From Streptomyces sp. TS71-3 (GTDB lineage: Bacteria > Actinomycetota > Actinomycetes > Streptomycetales > Streptomycetaceae): 64,000 nt of DNA. The first letter of the stretch is position 1. The number at the start of each line of letters is the position of its first letter. This document shows, one piece after another, positions 1-7,432 of this stretch. Under the pieces are notes generated by a model, which was given only the letters and a program-made list of their open reading frames with translations, was not told where the DNA came from and searched no databases. Location of the stretch: contig NZ_BNEL01000003.1 of assembly GCF_018327685.1 (NCBI RefSeq), positions 3,162,001 through 3,226,000 on the forward strand, in the 5' to 3' direction. A program made the position numbers and the translations under genes.

Positions 1-879
1 ATGGAGGGGCACTCACCCGCCGCCCTGATGGCCAGGGCCTCCGTCTTCCTGCACGAACTGGACACCGAGCGCTTCGCGACCTGCCTCTACGCCGAGGTGG
101 ACCTGGCCACCGGGATCGCCCAGCTGGTCCGCGCGGGCCACCTCGACCCGCTGCTGCGGCACGCGGACGGCGCCTGCCGCCGGCTGCCCGTGGAGGGCGG
201 GCTCCCGCTCGGCCTCTCCGCGGAGTTCGACCAGCTCGCCTACCCCGTCGGCATCATGGAGCTGGACCCCGGCGAGACCCTGCTGCTGTGCACCGACGGC
301 CTCGTCGAGAAGCCCGGCGGGGACCTGGACGACGGCATGCAGAACCTGACCGCCCTGGTCGACACAGGCCCCGGCGACCTGGCGGGGCTCGCCGACCGGC
401 TCTGCGTGGCCGCCGACGAGCTGAGCGGCCGCGACGACGTGGCGCTGCTGCTGCTCCGCCGCAGGGGAGTCGACGCCCCGCAGAGCGGCGGCCGGCTCCA
501 GCAGCACATCGAACCGGGCGACCCCGACGCCTTCCACGAGGCCCGCCACATGATCCGCGCGGCGGTGCACGCCTGGGGCGCCGCCGAGCGCACCGACGAG
601 ATAGAGCTGGTGGCCGGAGAGCTGATCACCAACTCCCTGACGCACACCGAGGGCCCCGCGATCGTCACGCTCCGTGTGCTGACCGGGCTCGACCGCCGGC
701 TGCGGGTCGAGGTCGAGGACGGCTCCAGCGCCCTGCCGCGCCGCCGGGACGCCGGCGACATCGGCGTGTCCGGGCGGGGCCTGCTGCTGGTGGACCGGAT
801 GGCGGACGTATGGGGCGTGGAGTCGCGCGGCAGCGGCAAGTGCGTCTGGGGCGAGTTCGTGGTGCCACGGCGAGAATGA
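1..879 (+). CDS. SpoIIE-type PP2C phosphatase with C-terminal HATPase_c_2 (5' partial)
   Basis: The reading frame is open from the first base and the visible protein begins inside a PP2C/SpoIIE domain: the opening MEGHSPAA matches the (D)-x-E/G-G-H metal-binding turn. The start therefore lies outside the window. The phosphatase half continues to about residue 155, with LLLCTDGLVE and the SGRDDVALLLL end motif. A linker leads to an anti-sigma-type ATPase domain (about 170-290) with the N-box ELVAGELITNSLTHT and a GxGLLLVD turn. Streptomyces has many such fusions, which control anti-anti-sigma phosphorylation. An upstream PAS or GAF sensor is usual but is not visible. The partner proteins are unknown. 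Confidence 0.85.
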   Translation: MEGHSPAALMARASVFLHELDTERFATCLYAEVDLATGIAQLVRAGHLDPLLRHADGACRRLPVEGGLPLGLSAEFDQLAYPVGIMELDPGETLLLCTDGLVEKPGGDLDDGMQNLTALVDTGPGDLAGLADRLCVAADELSGRDDVALLLLRRRGVDAPQSGGRLQQHIEPGDPDAFHEARHMIRAAVHAWGAAERTDEIELVAGELITNSLTHTEGPAIVTLRVLTGLDRRLRVEVEDGSSALPRRRDAGDIGVSGRGLLLVDRMADVWGVESRGSGKCVWGEFVVPRRE

Positions 880-918
880 CGGACAGTGATCGGACTCCGG
901 GGGTGGCACCCTGGATCC

Positions 919-1833
919 ATGCCCGAACTCCCCGAGGTGGAAGCGCTCACCGGCTTCCTCGGCGACCACCTGACCGAGCACGAGATCGTGCGGGTGCTGC
1001 CGGTCGCCATCAGCGTGCTGAAGACCTACGAACCGCCCGTGACCGCCCTGGAGGGCCGGAGCGTGATGGCGGTGCGCCGGTACGGAAAGTTCCTCGACCT
1101 GGACGCCGGCGGCCTGCACATGGTCGTCCACCTTGCCCGCGCCGGCTGGCTGCACTGGCGCGACCGGCTGCCCGACGGTCCCGCCCGTCACCCGGCCACC
1201 ACCCCTCATCGACGCGCTGCGCGCGACCTCGCCCTGATGCGTCCCGGCAAGGGCCCCCTGGCCCTGCGGGTCGCGCTGGAGACCGGCGAGGGCTTCGACC
1301 TCACCGAGCAGGGCACCCAGAAGCGCCTGGCCGTGTACGTCGTGCGCGACCCCGCGGAGGTGCCCGGCGTCGCCAGGCTGGGCCCCGACCCGCTCGACGT
1401 GGGCTTCGACGAGGCCCGCCTCGCCGCCCTGCTGGCGGGGGAGCGGCGGCAGATCAAGGGCGCGCTGCGCGACCAGAGCCTGATCGCCGGAATCGGCAAC
1501 GCCTACAGCGACGAGATCCTGCACGCCGCGCGGATGTCGCCGTACAAGCTGGCGGCGCGACTCGGCGCCGACGAGGTGCACGGCCTGTACGAGGCGATGC
1601 GCGGCACGCTCGGCGACGCGGTGGAACGGGCGCGGGGCGTGGCCGCGGGGCGGCTGAAGGCCGAGAAGAAGAGCGGGCTCAGGGTGCACGGCCGGGCCGG
1701 CGAGCCCTGCCCGGTGTGCGGTGACACCGTGCGGGAGGTGTCGTTCAGCGACTCCAGCCTCCAGTACTGCCCCACCTGCCAGACCGACGGGAAGATCCTC
1801 GCCGACCGCCGGATGTCGCGCCTGCTGAAGTAG
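919..1833 (+). CDS. Fpg/Nei family DNA glycosylase with an unusual internal insertion
   Basis: Base-excision repair glycosylase/AP lyase of the formamidopyrimidine-DNA glycosylase family. The start at 919 gives the diagnostic N-terminus MPELPEVEAL, whose Pro2 is the catalytic amine; an in-frame ATG at 886 would bury it. The H2TH region (DQSLIAGIGNAYSDEIL) and a C-terminal zinc finger (CPVCG...YCPTC) are intact. Between LPDGPAR and RPGKGPLALRV there are about 17-18 residues (HPATTPHRRAARDLALM) that I do not recall in homologues. The DNA encoding them is a palindromic element also seen in the gene at 24502-25578. The insert lies in a surface loop of the N-terminal domain, so activity may be kept. 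Confidence 0.9.
   Translation: MPELPEVEALTGFLGDHLTEHEIVRVLPVAISVLKTYEPPVTALEGRSVMAVRRYGKFLDLDAGGLHMVVHLARAGWLHWRDRLPDGPARHPATTPHRRAARDLALMRPGKGPLALRVALETGEGFDLTEQGTQKRLAVYVVRDPAEVPGVARLGPDPLDVGFDEARLAALLAGERRQIKGALRDQSLIAGIGNAYSDEILHAARMSPYKLAARLGADEVHGLYEAMRGTLGDAVERARGVAAGRLKAEKKSGLRVHGRAGEPCPVCGDTVREVSFSDSSLQYCPTCQTDGKILADRRMSRLLK
1186..1240 (+). repeat. Small palindromic element inserted in frame in the glycosylase gene
   Basis: Contains a perfect 5-bp stem (CGCGC at 1213-1217, GCGCG at 1221-1225, loop TGC) inside an outer pair CATC (1207-1210) and GATG (1236-1239). It is preceded by CCGTCACCCGGCCACCACC. The copy at 25061-25117 has the same layout and nearly the same left flank. Both lie in protein segments that look like insertions. 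Boundaries are approximate because no homologue could be aligned. Confidence 0.5.
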
Positions 1834-1871
1834 CCCGCTCGCGCCGCCTGCACACCCGTGTCGCGAACCTC

Positions 1872-1877
1872 TACACT
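1872..1877 (+). promoter_or_regulatory. Probable -10 element of a leaderless promoter
   Basis: TACACT ends 8 nt before the ATG at 1886, and no Shine-Dalgarno is present. The transcription start would fall on or next to the ATG. The same TACACTCCA string precedes the start at 2835. Confidence 0.5.
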
Positions 1878-1885
1878 CCAGCCGC

Positions 1886-2710
1886 ATGCTGCGCGTACTG
1901 GCCGTGGACGACGAGGAGCCCGCGCTCGCGGAGCTGATGTACCTGCTGCGGGCCGACGCCCGGGTCGGCCAGGTCGAGGGGGCCACCGACGCCACCGGCG
2001 CGCTGCGCCGGATCGGGCGCGCGCTGGAGTCCGGGCCCGACGCCGAGGACGCCTTCGACGTGCTCTTCCTCGACATCCGGATGGCGGGCCTCACCGGCCT
2101 GGACGTCGCCAGGCTGCTGGCCGGCTTCGCCAGGCCCCCGCTGATCGTGTTCGTCACCGCCCACGAGGACTTCGCCGTCCAGGCCTTCGACCTCAAGGCG
2201 GTGGACTACCTCCTCAAGCCGGTGCGCAAGGAGCGCCTCGCCGAGGCGGTGAGCCGGGTCGCCGAGCAGCTCGCGGTCATCCGGCGCTCCGGGGACCACG
2301 CCCCGGCCGACCGGACCCCCGCGGGCGGCACGGACCGCGTCCGCACCGTCGGAGCCGAGGGCGTGCCCAACGCCGGCGCCGACCGCATCCCCGTGGAACT
2401 CGGCGGCGTCGTCCGGCTGCTGGCCGTCGCCGACATCACCTACGCCGAGGCCCAGGGCGACTACGCCCGGCTGCACACCCCGGACGGCAGCCACCTGGTG
2501 CGCATCCCGCTGGCCACGCTGGAGGAGCGCTGGGAGCCCTACGGGTTCGTCCGCATCCACCGCAGCCACCTGGTGGCGCTGCACCGGATCGACGAACTCC
2601 GGCTGGACGGCGGCGGCATGAGCGTGCGGATCGGCGGCGCGCAGCTCGCCGTGAGCAGGCGGCACGCGAGCCGGGTGCGGGAGCTGCTGGTGCGACGCGC
2701 GGGCAACTGA
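1886..2710 (+). CDS. LytTR-family response regulator
   Basis: A 274-aa response regulator. The receiver domain spans residues 1-125, with the acidic pocket DDEE (8-11), the phosphoacceptor Asp63 in FLDIRMAGL, the TAHE threonine and Lys111 in LLKPV. A Pro/Ala/Gly-rich linker leads to a LytTR DNA-binding domain (about 175-272) with YAEAQGDYARLHT and FVRIHRSHLVAL. The gene has its own leaderless promoter. It lies directly upstream of an operon encoding a symporter and a LytS-type kinase, its evident partner. LytTR regulators of this kind control carboxylate uptake in other bacteria. The direct repeat at 2734-2770 is a candidate binding site. Confidence 0.92.
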   Translation: MLRVLAVDDEEPALAELMYLLRADARVGQVEGATDATGALRRIGRALESGPDAEDAFDVLFLDIRMAGLTGLDVARLLAGFARPPLIVFVTAHEDFAVQAFDLKAVDYLLKPVRKERLAEAVSRVAEQLAVIRRSGDHAPADRTPAGGTDRVRTVGAEGVPNAGADRIPVELGGVVRLLAVADITYAEAQGDYARLHTPDGSHLVRIPLATLEERWEPYGFVRIHRSHLVALHRIDELRLDGGGMSVRIGGAQLAVSRRHASRVRELLVRRAGN

Positions 2711-2733
2711 CCGGCGCGCGGGCCCTGCTCGTG

Positions 2734-2770
2734 CGGAAGACCACGGACATTGTGCGTACGGAAGCCACGG
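2734..2770 (+). promoter_or_regulatory. Direct repeat, candidate LytTR-binding site
   Basis: CGGAAGACCACGG (2734-2746) and CGGAAGCCACGG (2759-2770) form a direct repeat spaced about 24-25 bp. They lie 50-90 bp upstream of the TACACT hexamer that serves the symporter operon. LytTR proteins are known to bind paired direct repeats about two helical turns apart. Assignment to the adjacent regulator is inference. Confidence 0.4.
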
Positions 2771-2821
2771 GCCCGGCGGCCTCGCACGGGTGTCCGCCTT
2801 CCCTTCCGGCCGCGACCTGCT

Positions 2822-2827
2822 TACACT
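2822..2827 (+). promoter_or_regulatory. Probable -10 element of the leaderless symporter-operon promoter
   Basis: TACACT ends 7 nt before the GTG at 2835 in a sequence nearly identical to that before 1886. This favours the GTG over the in-frame ATG at 2790, which would lie upstream of the promoter. Confidence 0.5.
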
Positions 2828-2834
2828 CCACGCC

Positions 2835-3212
2835 GTGTCCGCCAGCGCCGAGCCCGCACCCCGCCGTGAGCGGGTCACCGGCGAGCCCCGCAGGGTGCAC
2901 CGCATACCGCGCCACCGCACCCAGTGGGAGATCGACGAGCAGACCACGCTCGGCGCCGCCTACGTACGCTCCCTGATGCGCAGCCAGCTGCGGACCGGGC
3001 TGGCCGCGTTGGCGCTTCTCGCGCTGCCCGTCGTCACCCTGCCGCTGTTCTTCACGGCGCTGGGCAGTGCCACCCTCGTGTGGGCGGTGCTCGGCTTCTG
3101 CTGCTACCCGCTGCTGGTCCTGCTGGGCTGGTGGTACGTACGGCGCGCCGAGCGCAACGAGCGCGACTTCGCCCGCCTGGTGCGCGGCACCGACCCCCAC
3201 GGGCCGCCGTGA
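2835..3212 (+). CDS. DUF485 family small membrane protein
   Basis: A 125-aa protein from GTG 2835. The N-terminal ~45 residues are cytoplasmic and basic. Two hydrophobic helices follow at about residues 52-75 and 78-100 (LALLALPVVTLPLFF and WAVLGFCCYPLLVLLGWWYV), then a charged tail (RRAERNERDFARL). This is the architecture of DUF485 proteins (E. coli YjcH type), encoded just upstream of acetate-type sodium:solute symporters. Here too the next gene is such a symporter, overlapping by GTGA, which implies translational coupling. The likely role is an accessory subunit of the transporter. Confidence 0.8.
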   Translation: MSASAEPAPRRERVTGEPRRVHRIPRHRTQWEIDEQTTLGAAYVRSLMRSQLRTGLAALALLALPVVTLPLFFTALGSATLVWAVLGFCCYPLLVLLGWWYVRRAERNERDFARLVRGTDPHGPP

Positions 3213-4795
3213 ACGAGGCGTACGCCGTCTGCGCCGTGGCCGGCGTGGTGCTCGCCACCGTCCTCATCGGCGGCTTCGGCCTCAGGATCTCCCGCACCAC
3301 CTCCGACTTCTACGTGGCCTCGCGCACCGTGGGCGCCTCGCTCAACGCCGCGGCGATCAGCGGTGAGTACCTCTCCGCCGCCTCGTTCCTCGGCGTCGCG
3401 GGGCTGCTGCTCGTCCAGGGGCCCGAGATGCTCTGGTACCCGGTGGGCTACACCGCGGGCTACCTCGTCCTGCTGATCTTCGTGGCCGCGCCGCTGCGGC
3501 GCTCCGGTGCCTACACACTCCCGGACTTCGCCGAGGGGCGGTTGGAGTCGGCGCGGGTGCGCCGGGTCGTCAGCGTGCTGGTGGTGGGCGCGGGCTGGCT
3601 CTACCTGGTGCCCCAGTTGCAGGGTGCCGGGCTGACGCTGGGCACCCTGACGGGCGCGCCCCGCTGGCTCGGCGCGGTGCTCGTCGCCTGCGTGGTGGTG
3701 GTCGCCGTGGCGGCGGGCGGCATGCGCAGCATCACCTTCGTGCAGGCCTTCCAGTACTGGCTCAAGCTCACCGCGCTGCTGGTGCCCGCGGTCTTCCTGC
3801 TGCTCGCCTGGCGCCACGACGGCAGCACCCCGCCGGCGTTCCCCACGGACCCGGACGTGATGTCCGGGGCGCCGGGCCCCGACCAGCCGCTCTCCGACAC
3901 CCGCGCCGACCACCCGCTGTACGCCACCTACGGCCTGATCGTCGCCACCTTCCTCGGCACCATGGGCCTCCCGCACGTGGTGGTGCGCTTCTACACCAGC
4001 CCCAACGGCCGCGCCGCGCGCCGCACCACCGTCGTCGTCCTCGCACTGGTCGGCCTGTTCTACCTGCTGCCGCCCGTCTACGGCTGGCTCGGCCGGCTGT
4101 ACGCGCCGGAGCTGACCGGCAGCGGGGAGGCCGACACGGCCGTGCTGCTGCTGCCGGGGCGCGCCGTCGGCGGGGTCGGCGGCGATCTGCTGGGCGCGCT
4201 GGTCGCGGGCGGCGCCTTCGCGGCCTTCCTGTCCACCGCGTCCGGGCTCACCATGGCGGTCTCCGGAGTGCTCAGCCAGGACGTGCTGCCGGCCCGCGGG
4301 CCCCGGCACTTCCGGCTGGCCACGGTGCTGGCGATGGGCGTGCCGCTCGGCGGCGCGCTGCTGATGGAGGGGATACCGGTGGCGGACGCGGTGGGGATGG
4401 CGTTCGCGGTGTCCGCGTCGTCGTTCTGCCCGCTGCTGGTCCTCGGCATCTGGTGGCGCAGGCTCACCCCGCCGGGGGCCATGGCGGGGCTGCTGCTGGG
4501 CGGCGGCTCCGCGCTGGTCGCGGTCACGCTGACGGCGGCCGGGGCCGGCGTCGCGAGCACCCGCTGGCTGCACACGCTGCTGGCCTGGCCCGCCGTCTGG
4601 TCGGTGCCCGTGGGGTTCCTCGCCATGGTGCTGGTCTCGCTGGCCACCCCCGGCAGCATCCCGCCGCACACGTCCGCCACCATGACCCGGCTCCACCTGC
4701 CGGAGTCGCTGAGCGTCCGGCAGACCGCGGCCGCCGCCGGGGGAGCCCGGGCGCACGCGCGGCCGGAGCGCCCGGCACCCGAGGCGAGCGGATGA
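3209..4795 (+). CDS. Sodium:solute symporter, acetate/monocarboxylate type
   Basis: A 528-aa member of the SSS family (ActP/MctC branch), from a GTG that overlaps the stop of the DUF485 gene. About 13 membrane helices are visible. The family sodium-site region FYVASRTVGASLNAAAISGEY (first half) and the GAFAAFLSTASGLTMAVSGVLSQD segment (helix 8) are intact. It probably imports a short-chain organic acid such as acetate, propionate or pyruvate together with Na+; the substrate cannot be fixed from sequence. The stop overlaps the kinase start (ATGA), so transporter and sensor are translationally coupled. Confidence 0.9.
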   Translation: MNEAYAVCAVAGVVLATVLIGGFGLRISRTTSDFYVASRTVGASLNAAAISGEYLSAASFLGVAGLLLVQGPEMLWYPVGYTAGYLVLLIFVAAPLRRSGAYTLPDFAEGRLESARVRRVVSVLVVGAGWLYLVPQLQGAGLTLGTLTGAPRWLGAVLVACVVVVAVAAGGMRSITFVQAFQYWLKLTALLVPAVFLLLAWRHDGSTPPAFPTDPDVMSGAPGPDQPLSDTRADHPLYATYGLIVATFLGTMGLPHVVVRFYTSPNGRAARRTTVVVLALVGLFYLLPPVYGWLGRLYAPELTGSGEADTAVLLLPGRAVGGVGGDLLGALVAGGAFAAFLSTASGLTMAVSGVLSQDVLPARGPRHFRLATVLAMGVPLGGALLMEGIPVADAVGMAFAVSASSFCPLLVLGIWWRRLTPPGAMAGLLLGGGSALVAVTLTAAGAGVASTRWLHTLLAWPAVWSVPVGFLAMVLVSLATPGSIPPHTSATMTRLHLPESLSVRQTAAAAGGARAHARPERPAPEASG

Positions 4796-6000
4796 CCGGC
4801 ACCGCGGCCGCCGTGCTGCTCGCGCTCTGCCCGCTGCTGCTGGCGGGCGGGTTCCTGGTGGGCCGGCGCACCGCGCACCCGGGCGGTCGCAGCGACGTCG
4901 GCTCGCCGGTGGAGCGCGCCACCTTCGAGACCCTGCACACCGCCTCGCTCGCCGCGCCCCCGCTGCGCGCCGGGCTGACCGAGGACACCGCCCGCAAGGC
5001 GGTGCGGGGACTGCGCACGCTGCTGGGCACCGACGCGCTCTGCGTCACCGGCCGCTCCTCCGTGCTCGCCTGGGACGGCGGCGGGGAGGAGCACGCCGGG
5101 CACGTGATGGAGAAGCTGGCCGGCCTGCTGGCCACCGGCCGCTCGACCGCCTTCGACTGCGGCTGCGGCGACCCGGACTGCCCGCTGCGCTGGGGGGTGG
5201 CGGCGGCCGTGGTGGTCGACCAGCGGGTGCTGGGCGCGCTGGTGACGTACGCGACACGCGACTTCGCGGTGCTGGCCCGCGCCACCGACGAGGTGGCCCG
5301 CTGGGTCTCCGTGCAGCTCGAACTGGCCGAGCTGGACCGCTCGCGCACCCGGCTGATCGAGGCGGAGATCCGGGCGCTGCGCGCGCAGATCTCCCCGCAC
5401 TTCATCTTCAACTCGCTCGCGGCGATCGCCTCGTTCGTACGCACCGACCCCGAGCGGGCGAGGGAACTGCTGCTGGAGTTCGCCGACTTCACCCGGTACT
5501 CGTTCCGGCGGCACGGGGACTTCACCACGCTCGCCGACGAGCTGCACTCCATCGACCAGTACCTGGCGCTGGTGCGTGCCCGCTTCGGCGACCGGCTCTC
5601 GGTGACCCTGCAGATCGCGCCCGAGGTGCTGCCGGTGTCCCTGCCGTTCCTCTGCCTCCAGCCGCTGGTGGAGAACGCCGTGAAGCACGGTCTGGAGGGC
5701 GCAGTGGCGCGCAGCAGCATCACCATCAGCGCGAAGGACGCGGGCGCCGAGGCGGAGGTGGTGATCGAGGACGACGGGGTCGGCATGGAGCCCGAGCTGC
5801 TCCGCCGGATCCTGCGCGGCGAGGGCGAGGCGACGTCGGGCGTCGGCCTGTCCAACGTGGACGAGCGGCTGCGGCAGGTCTTCGGGGACGACTACGGGCT
5901 GGTCATCGACACCGGTGTGGGGGCGGGCATGCGGATCACGATCCGGATTCCCAAGTACCGGGCGGGCGTGCACTCGTCGCCGGCCGACAGCGAGGGCTGA
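4792..6000 (+). CDS. LytS-family sensor histidine kinase with a Cys-containing GAF-like domain
   Basis: A 402-aa kinase. One N-terminal hydrophobic helix (about 5-24) is followed by a GAF-like domain (about 40-175) carrying a Cys cluster, Cys123, Cys125 and Cys130, in DCGCGDPDC. The His_kinase domain has the phosphoacceptor His203 in SPHFIFNSL. The ATPase domain runs from about 290, with Asn295 in PLVENAVKHG and DDGVGM and GVGLSNV turns. It lacks the multi-helix 5TM-LytS sensor, so the signal is probably cytoplasmic or passed on by the symporter. Partner: the LytTR regulator at 1886-2710. The Cys cluster could bind a metal or an Fe-S centre; this is inference. Confidence 0.9.
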   Translation: MTGTAAAVLLALCPLLLAGGFLVGRRTAHPGGRSDVGSPVERATFETLHTASLAAPPLRAGLTEDTARKAVRGLRTLLGTDALCVTGRSSVLAWDGGGEEHAGHVMEKLAGLLATGRSTAFDCGCGDPDCPLRWGVAAAVVVDQRVLGALVTYATRDFAVLARATDEVARWVSVQLELAELDRSRTRLIEAEIRALRAQISPHFIFNSLAAIASFVRTDPERARELLLEFADFTRYSFRRHGDFTTLADELHSIDQYLALVRARFGDRLSVTLQIAPEVLPVSLPFLCLQPLVENAVKHGLEGAVARSSITISAKDAGAEAEVVIEDDGVGMEPELLRRILRGEGEATSGVGLSNVDERLRQVFGDDYGLVIDTGVGAGMRITIRIPKYRAGVHSSPADSEG

Positions 6001-6050
6001 GCGGGGGCCGCCGGGGGAGGCCGGGGTGGCGCACGGCATGTGCGCGGGAG

Positions 6051-6126
6051 GGTCTGAGTCTGCCGGGGTGTGCGTGAGTGGGTCTGCGTGTGCCGGGGTG
6101 CGTGCGGGTGTGTCTGCGTGTGCCGG
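6051..6126 (+). repeat. Degenerate GT-rich tandem repeat, ~30-bp unit
   Basis: Two units, 6061-6090 and 6091-6120, both begin TGCCGGGGTG and end GTCTGCGTG. They are preceded by a partial unit (6051-6060) and followed by the start of a third (6121-6126). The repeat lies between the convergent genes ending at 6000 and 6142. No function is evident, but the GT-rich strand asymmetry is unusual in this window. Confidence 0.7.
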
Positions 6127-6141
6127 CCGTGCGGCGCGGGG

Positions 6142-6657
6142 TCAGAAGAGGTGTATCGCGAGGTGGCCGAGCGGCAGTCCGAGCTGCCAGGCCGGTGTCC
6201 AGACCTGTGGTGCCTCGTCCTCCTCGGGGACCGGGCCGCCCCCGGGTACCGCGTCGAGGTCCGGGGCGAGCAGTTCGGTCTCCTCCAGCCACCGCCAGGC
6301 GCACGCGGCCAGCTCCAGGTCGGGGCCGACGCCGCCGGACGCCACCGCGTCGGCGGTGAGCAGCGCCATGCGCTCGCGCACCCAGTCGCGCCACGGCTGG
6401 TCGTACGCCGTCAGCGACAGCCAGGTCTCCAAGTACGCGACGACGTGGGGGCCGCTGAGCTCGCTCTCCGGGTCGGACAGGAAGATGGTCAGCGCCAGGG
6501 CGTCACGCCCGGCGCGGTACTCGAACGAGGTGGGCGGCATCAGATCCCCGCTGCGCAGCACCTCGTCGGCGACGTACTCGGCGTACAACCATGCCATGGG
6601 GACGGTGACTTCGCCTCCGCCGGCGCCGTCCGTACTCCCTCGGCCTGCGTGCTGCAT
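6142..6657 (-). CDS. Hypothetical protein downstream of the ECF sigma factor
   Basis: A 171-aa acidic protein with no motif I recognise. The start at 6657 is chosen because the upstream strand carries purine-rich GGAGG and GGGAAGGG segments; in-frame codons extend to 6789 but encode an Arg-rich, low-complexity leader. The body is rich in Trp and Leu (AWLYAEYVADEVLRSG, YLETWLSLTAYDQPWRDWVRERMALL) and looks helical and soluble. No signal peptide or membrane helix is visible. It lies 137 nt downstream of the sigma-factor gene on the same strand, so it may be co-transcribed, but it does not resemble a zinc anti-sigma factor. Confidence 0.7.
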   Translation of the reverse strand: MQHAGRGSTDGAGGGEVTVPMAWLYAEYVADEVLRSGDLMPPTSFEYRAGRDALALTIFLSDPESELSGPHVVAYLETWLSLTAYDQPWRDWVRERMALLTADAVASGGVGPDLELAACAWRWLEETELLAPDLDAVPGGGPVPEEDEAPQVWTPAWQLGLPLGHLAIHLF

Positions 6658-6793
6658 CCCTTCCCGCCTTCCTCCGGTCCGTGGCGCGCCCCGGCCGGGC
6701 CCCTGATGTCTGTGGAACACGGATGAGGACAGCCGAGTACGCAACCGGCGCACTGGCAAGGCGCTTTGCGAATGTTTTGCCTCAGCCACGGTT

Positions 6794-7315
6794 TCACGCC
6801 TGGTCGGAGGCGTAACCGGGAAGCACCCGGCGCAGCGCCCGCAGAGCGTAGTACGCCCGGGACTTCACAGTACCGGGAGGGATCCCCAGGGCCTGGGCGG
6901 CTTCCGCCACGCTCGCCCCGCGGAAGTACACCTGCAACAGGACATCGCGGTGCTCGGGAGTGAGAGTCTTCACAGCCTCGCGGACATCGAGGGCCGCGGC
7001 GGCGCGCTCCGCGTGGTCGGCACAGATCCGCGCGCTCTCCGTCACCACGCCCGGCACCTCGGCGGGGCGGGCGAGACGGGCGCGCCGGGCGTCGATCGCG
7101 AGCCGCCTGCCGACCGTGAACAGCCAGGGGCGCACCGACTCGTAGTCGGCGGCCAGGGCCTCCGGGTGCTGCCAGGCGCGCACCAGGGTCTCCTGCACCA
7201 GGTCCTCGGCGCGCTGCCGGTCGCCGTCGCTCAGTCGCAGCAGCAGTGCGAAGAGCGGACCCGCGTGCTCGCGCAGCAGCTCGGCGAGCTCCCGCTCCCC
7301 CGTCCTCACGGTCAT
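6794..7315 (-). CDS. ECF (group 4) RNA polymerase sigma factor
   Basis: A 173-aa sigma-70-family protein with region 2 (residues about 15-80, DLVQETLVRAWQH and the WLFTVGRRLAIDARR recognition segment) and region 4 (about 110-165, LTPEHRDVLLQVYFRGASVAEAAQALGIPPGTVKSRAYYALRALR). It lacks region 3, as ECF factors do. No anti-sigma gene with a membrane helix or zinc motif is adjacent; the next gene (6142-6657) is unrecognised. Its promoter would lie in the repeat-rich region to the right of 7315. Regulon unknown. Confidence 0.93.
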   Translation of the reverse strand: MTVRTGERELAELLREHAGPLFALLLRLSDGDRQRAEDLVQETLVRAWQHPEALAADYESVRPWLFTVGRRLAIDARRARLARPAEVPGVVTESARICADHAERAAAALDVREAVKTLTPEHRDVLLQVYFRGASVAEAAQALGIPPGTVKSRAYYALRALRRVLPGYASDQA

Positions 7316-7432
7316 GGGCGTATGGCACCGCAGTCCCGGCCGGCTCGGACAGGGCAGGGGCCGCGGTCTGCGGCGGGCGGTCGAAGCGGTCGGCGAGCGG
7401 TGCGGCGAGCGGGTGACCGGGCGACCGGGGAG

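Noticed and set aside
6160..6190. tRNA-like string (gtggccgagcggc) near 6163
   Set aside because: It resembles a D-arm by chance. It lies within the 3' end of a coding gene, and no cloverleaf can be drawn around it.
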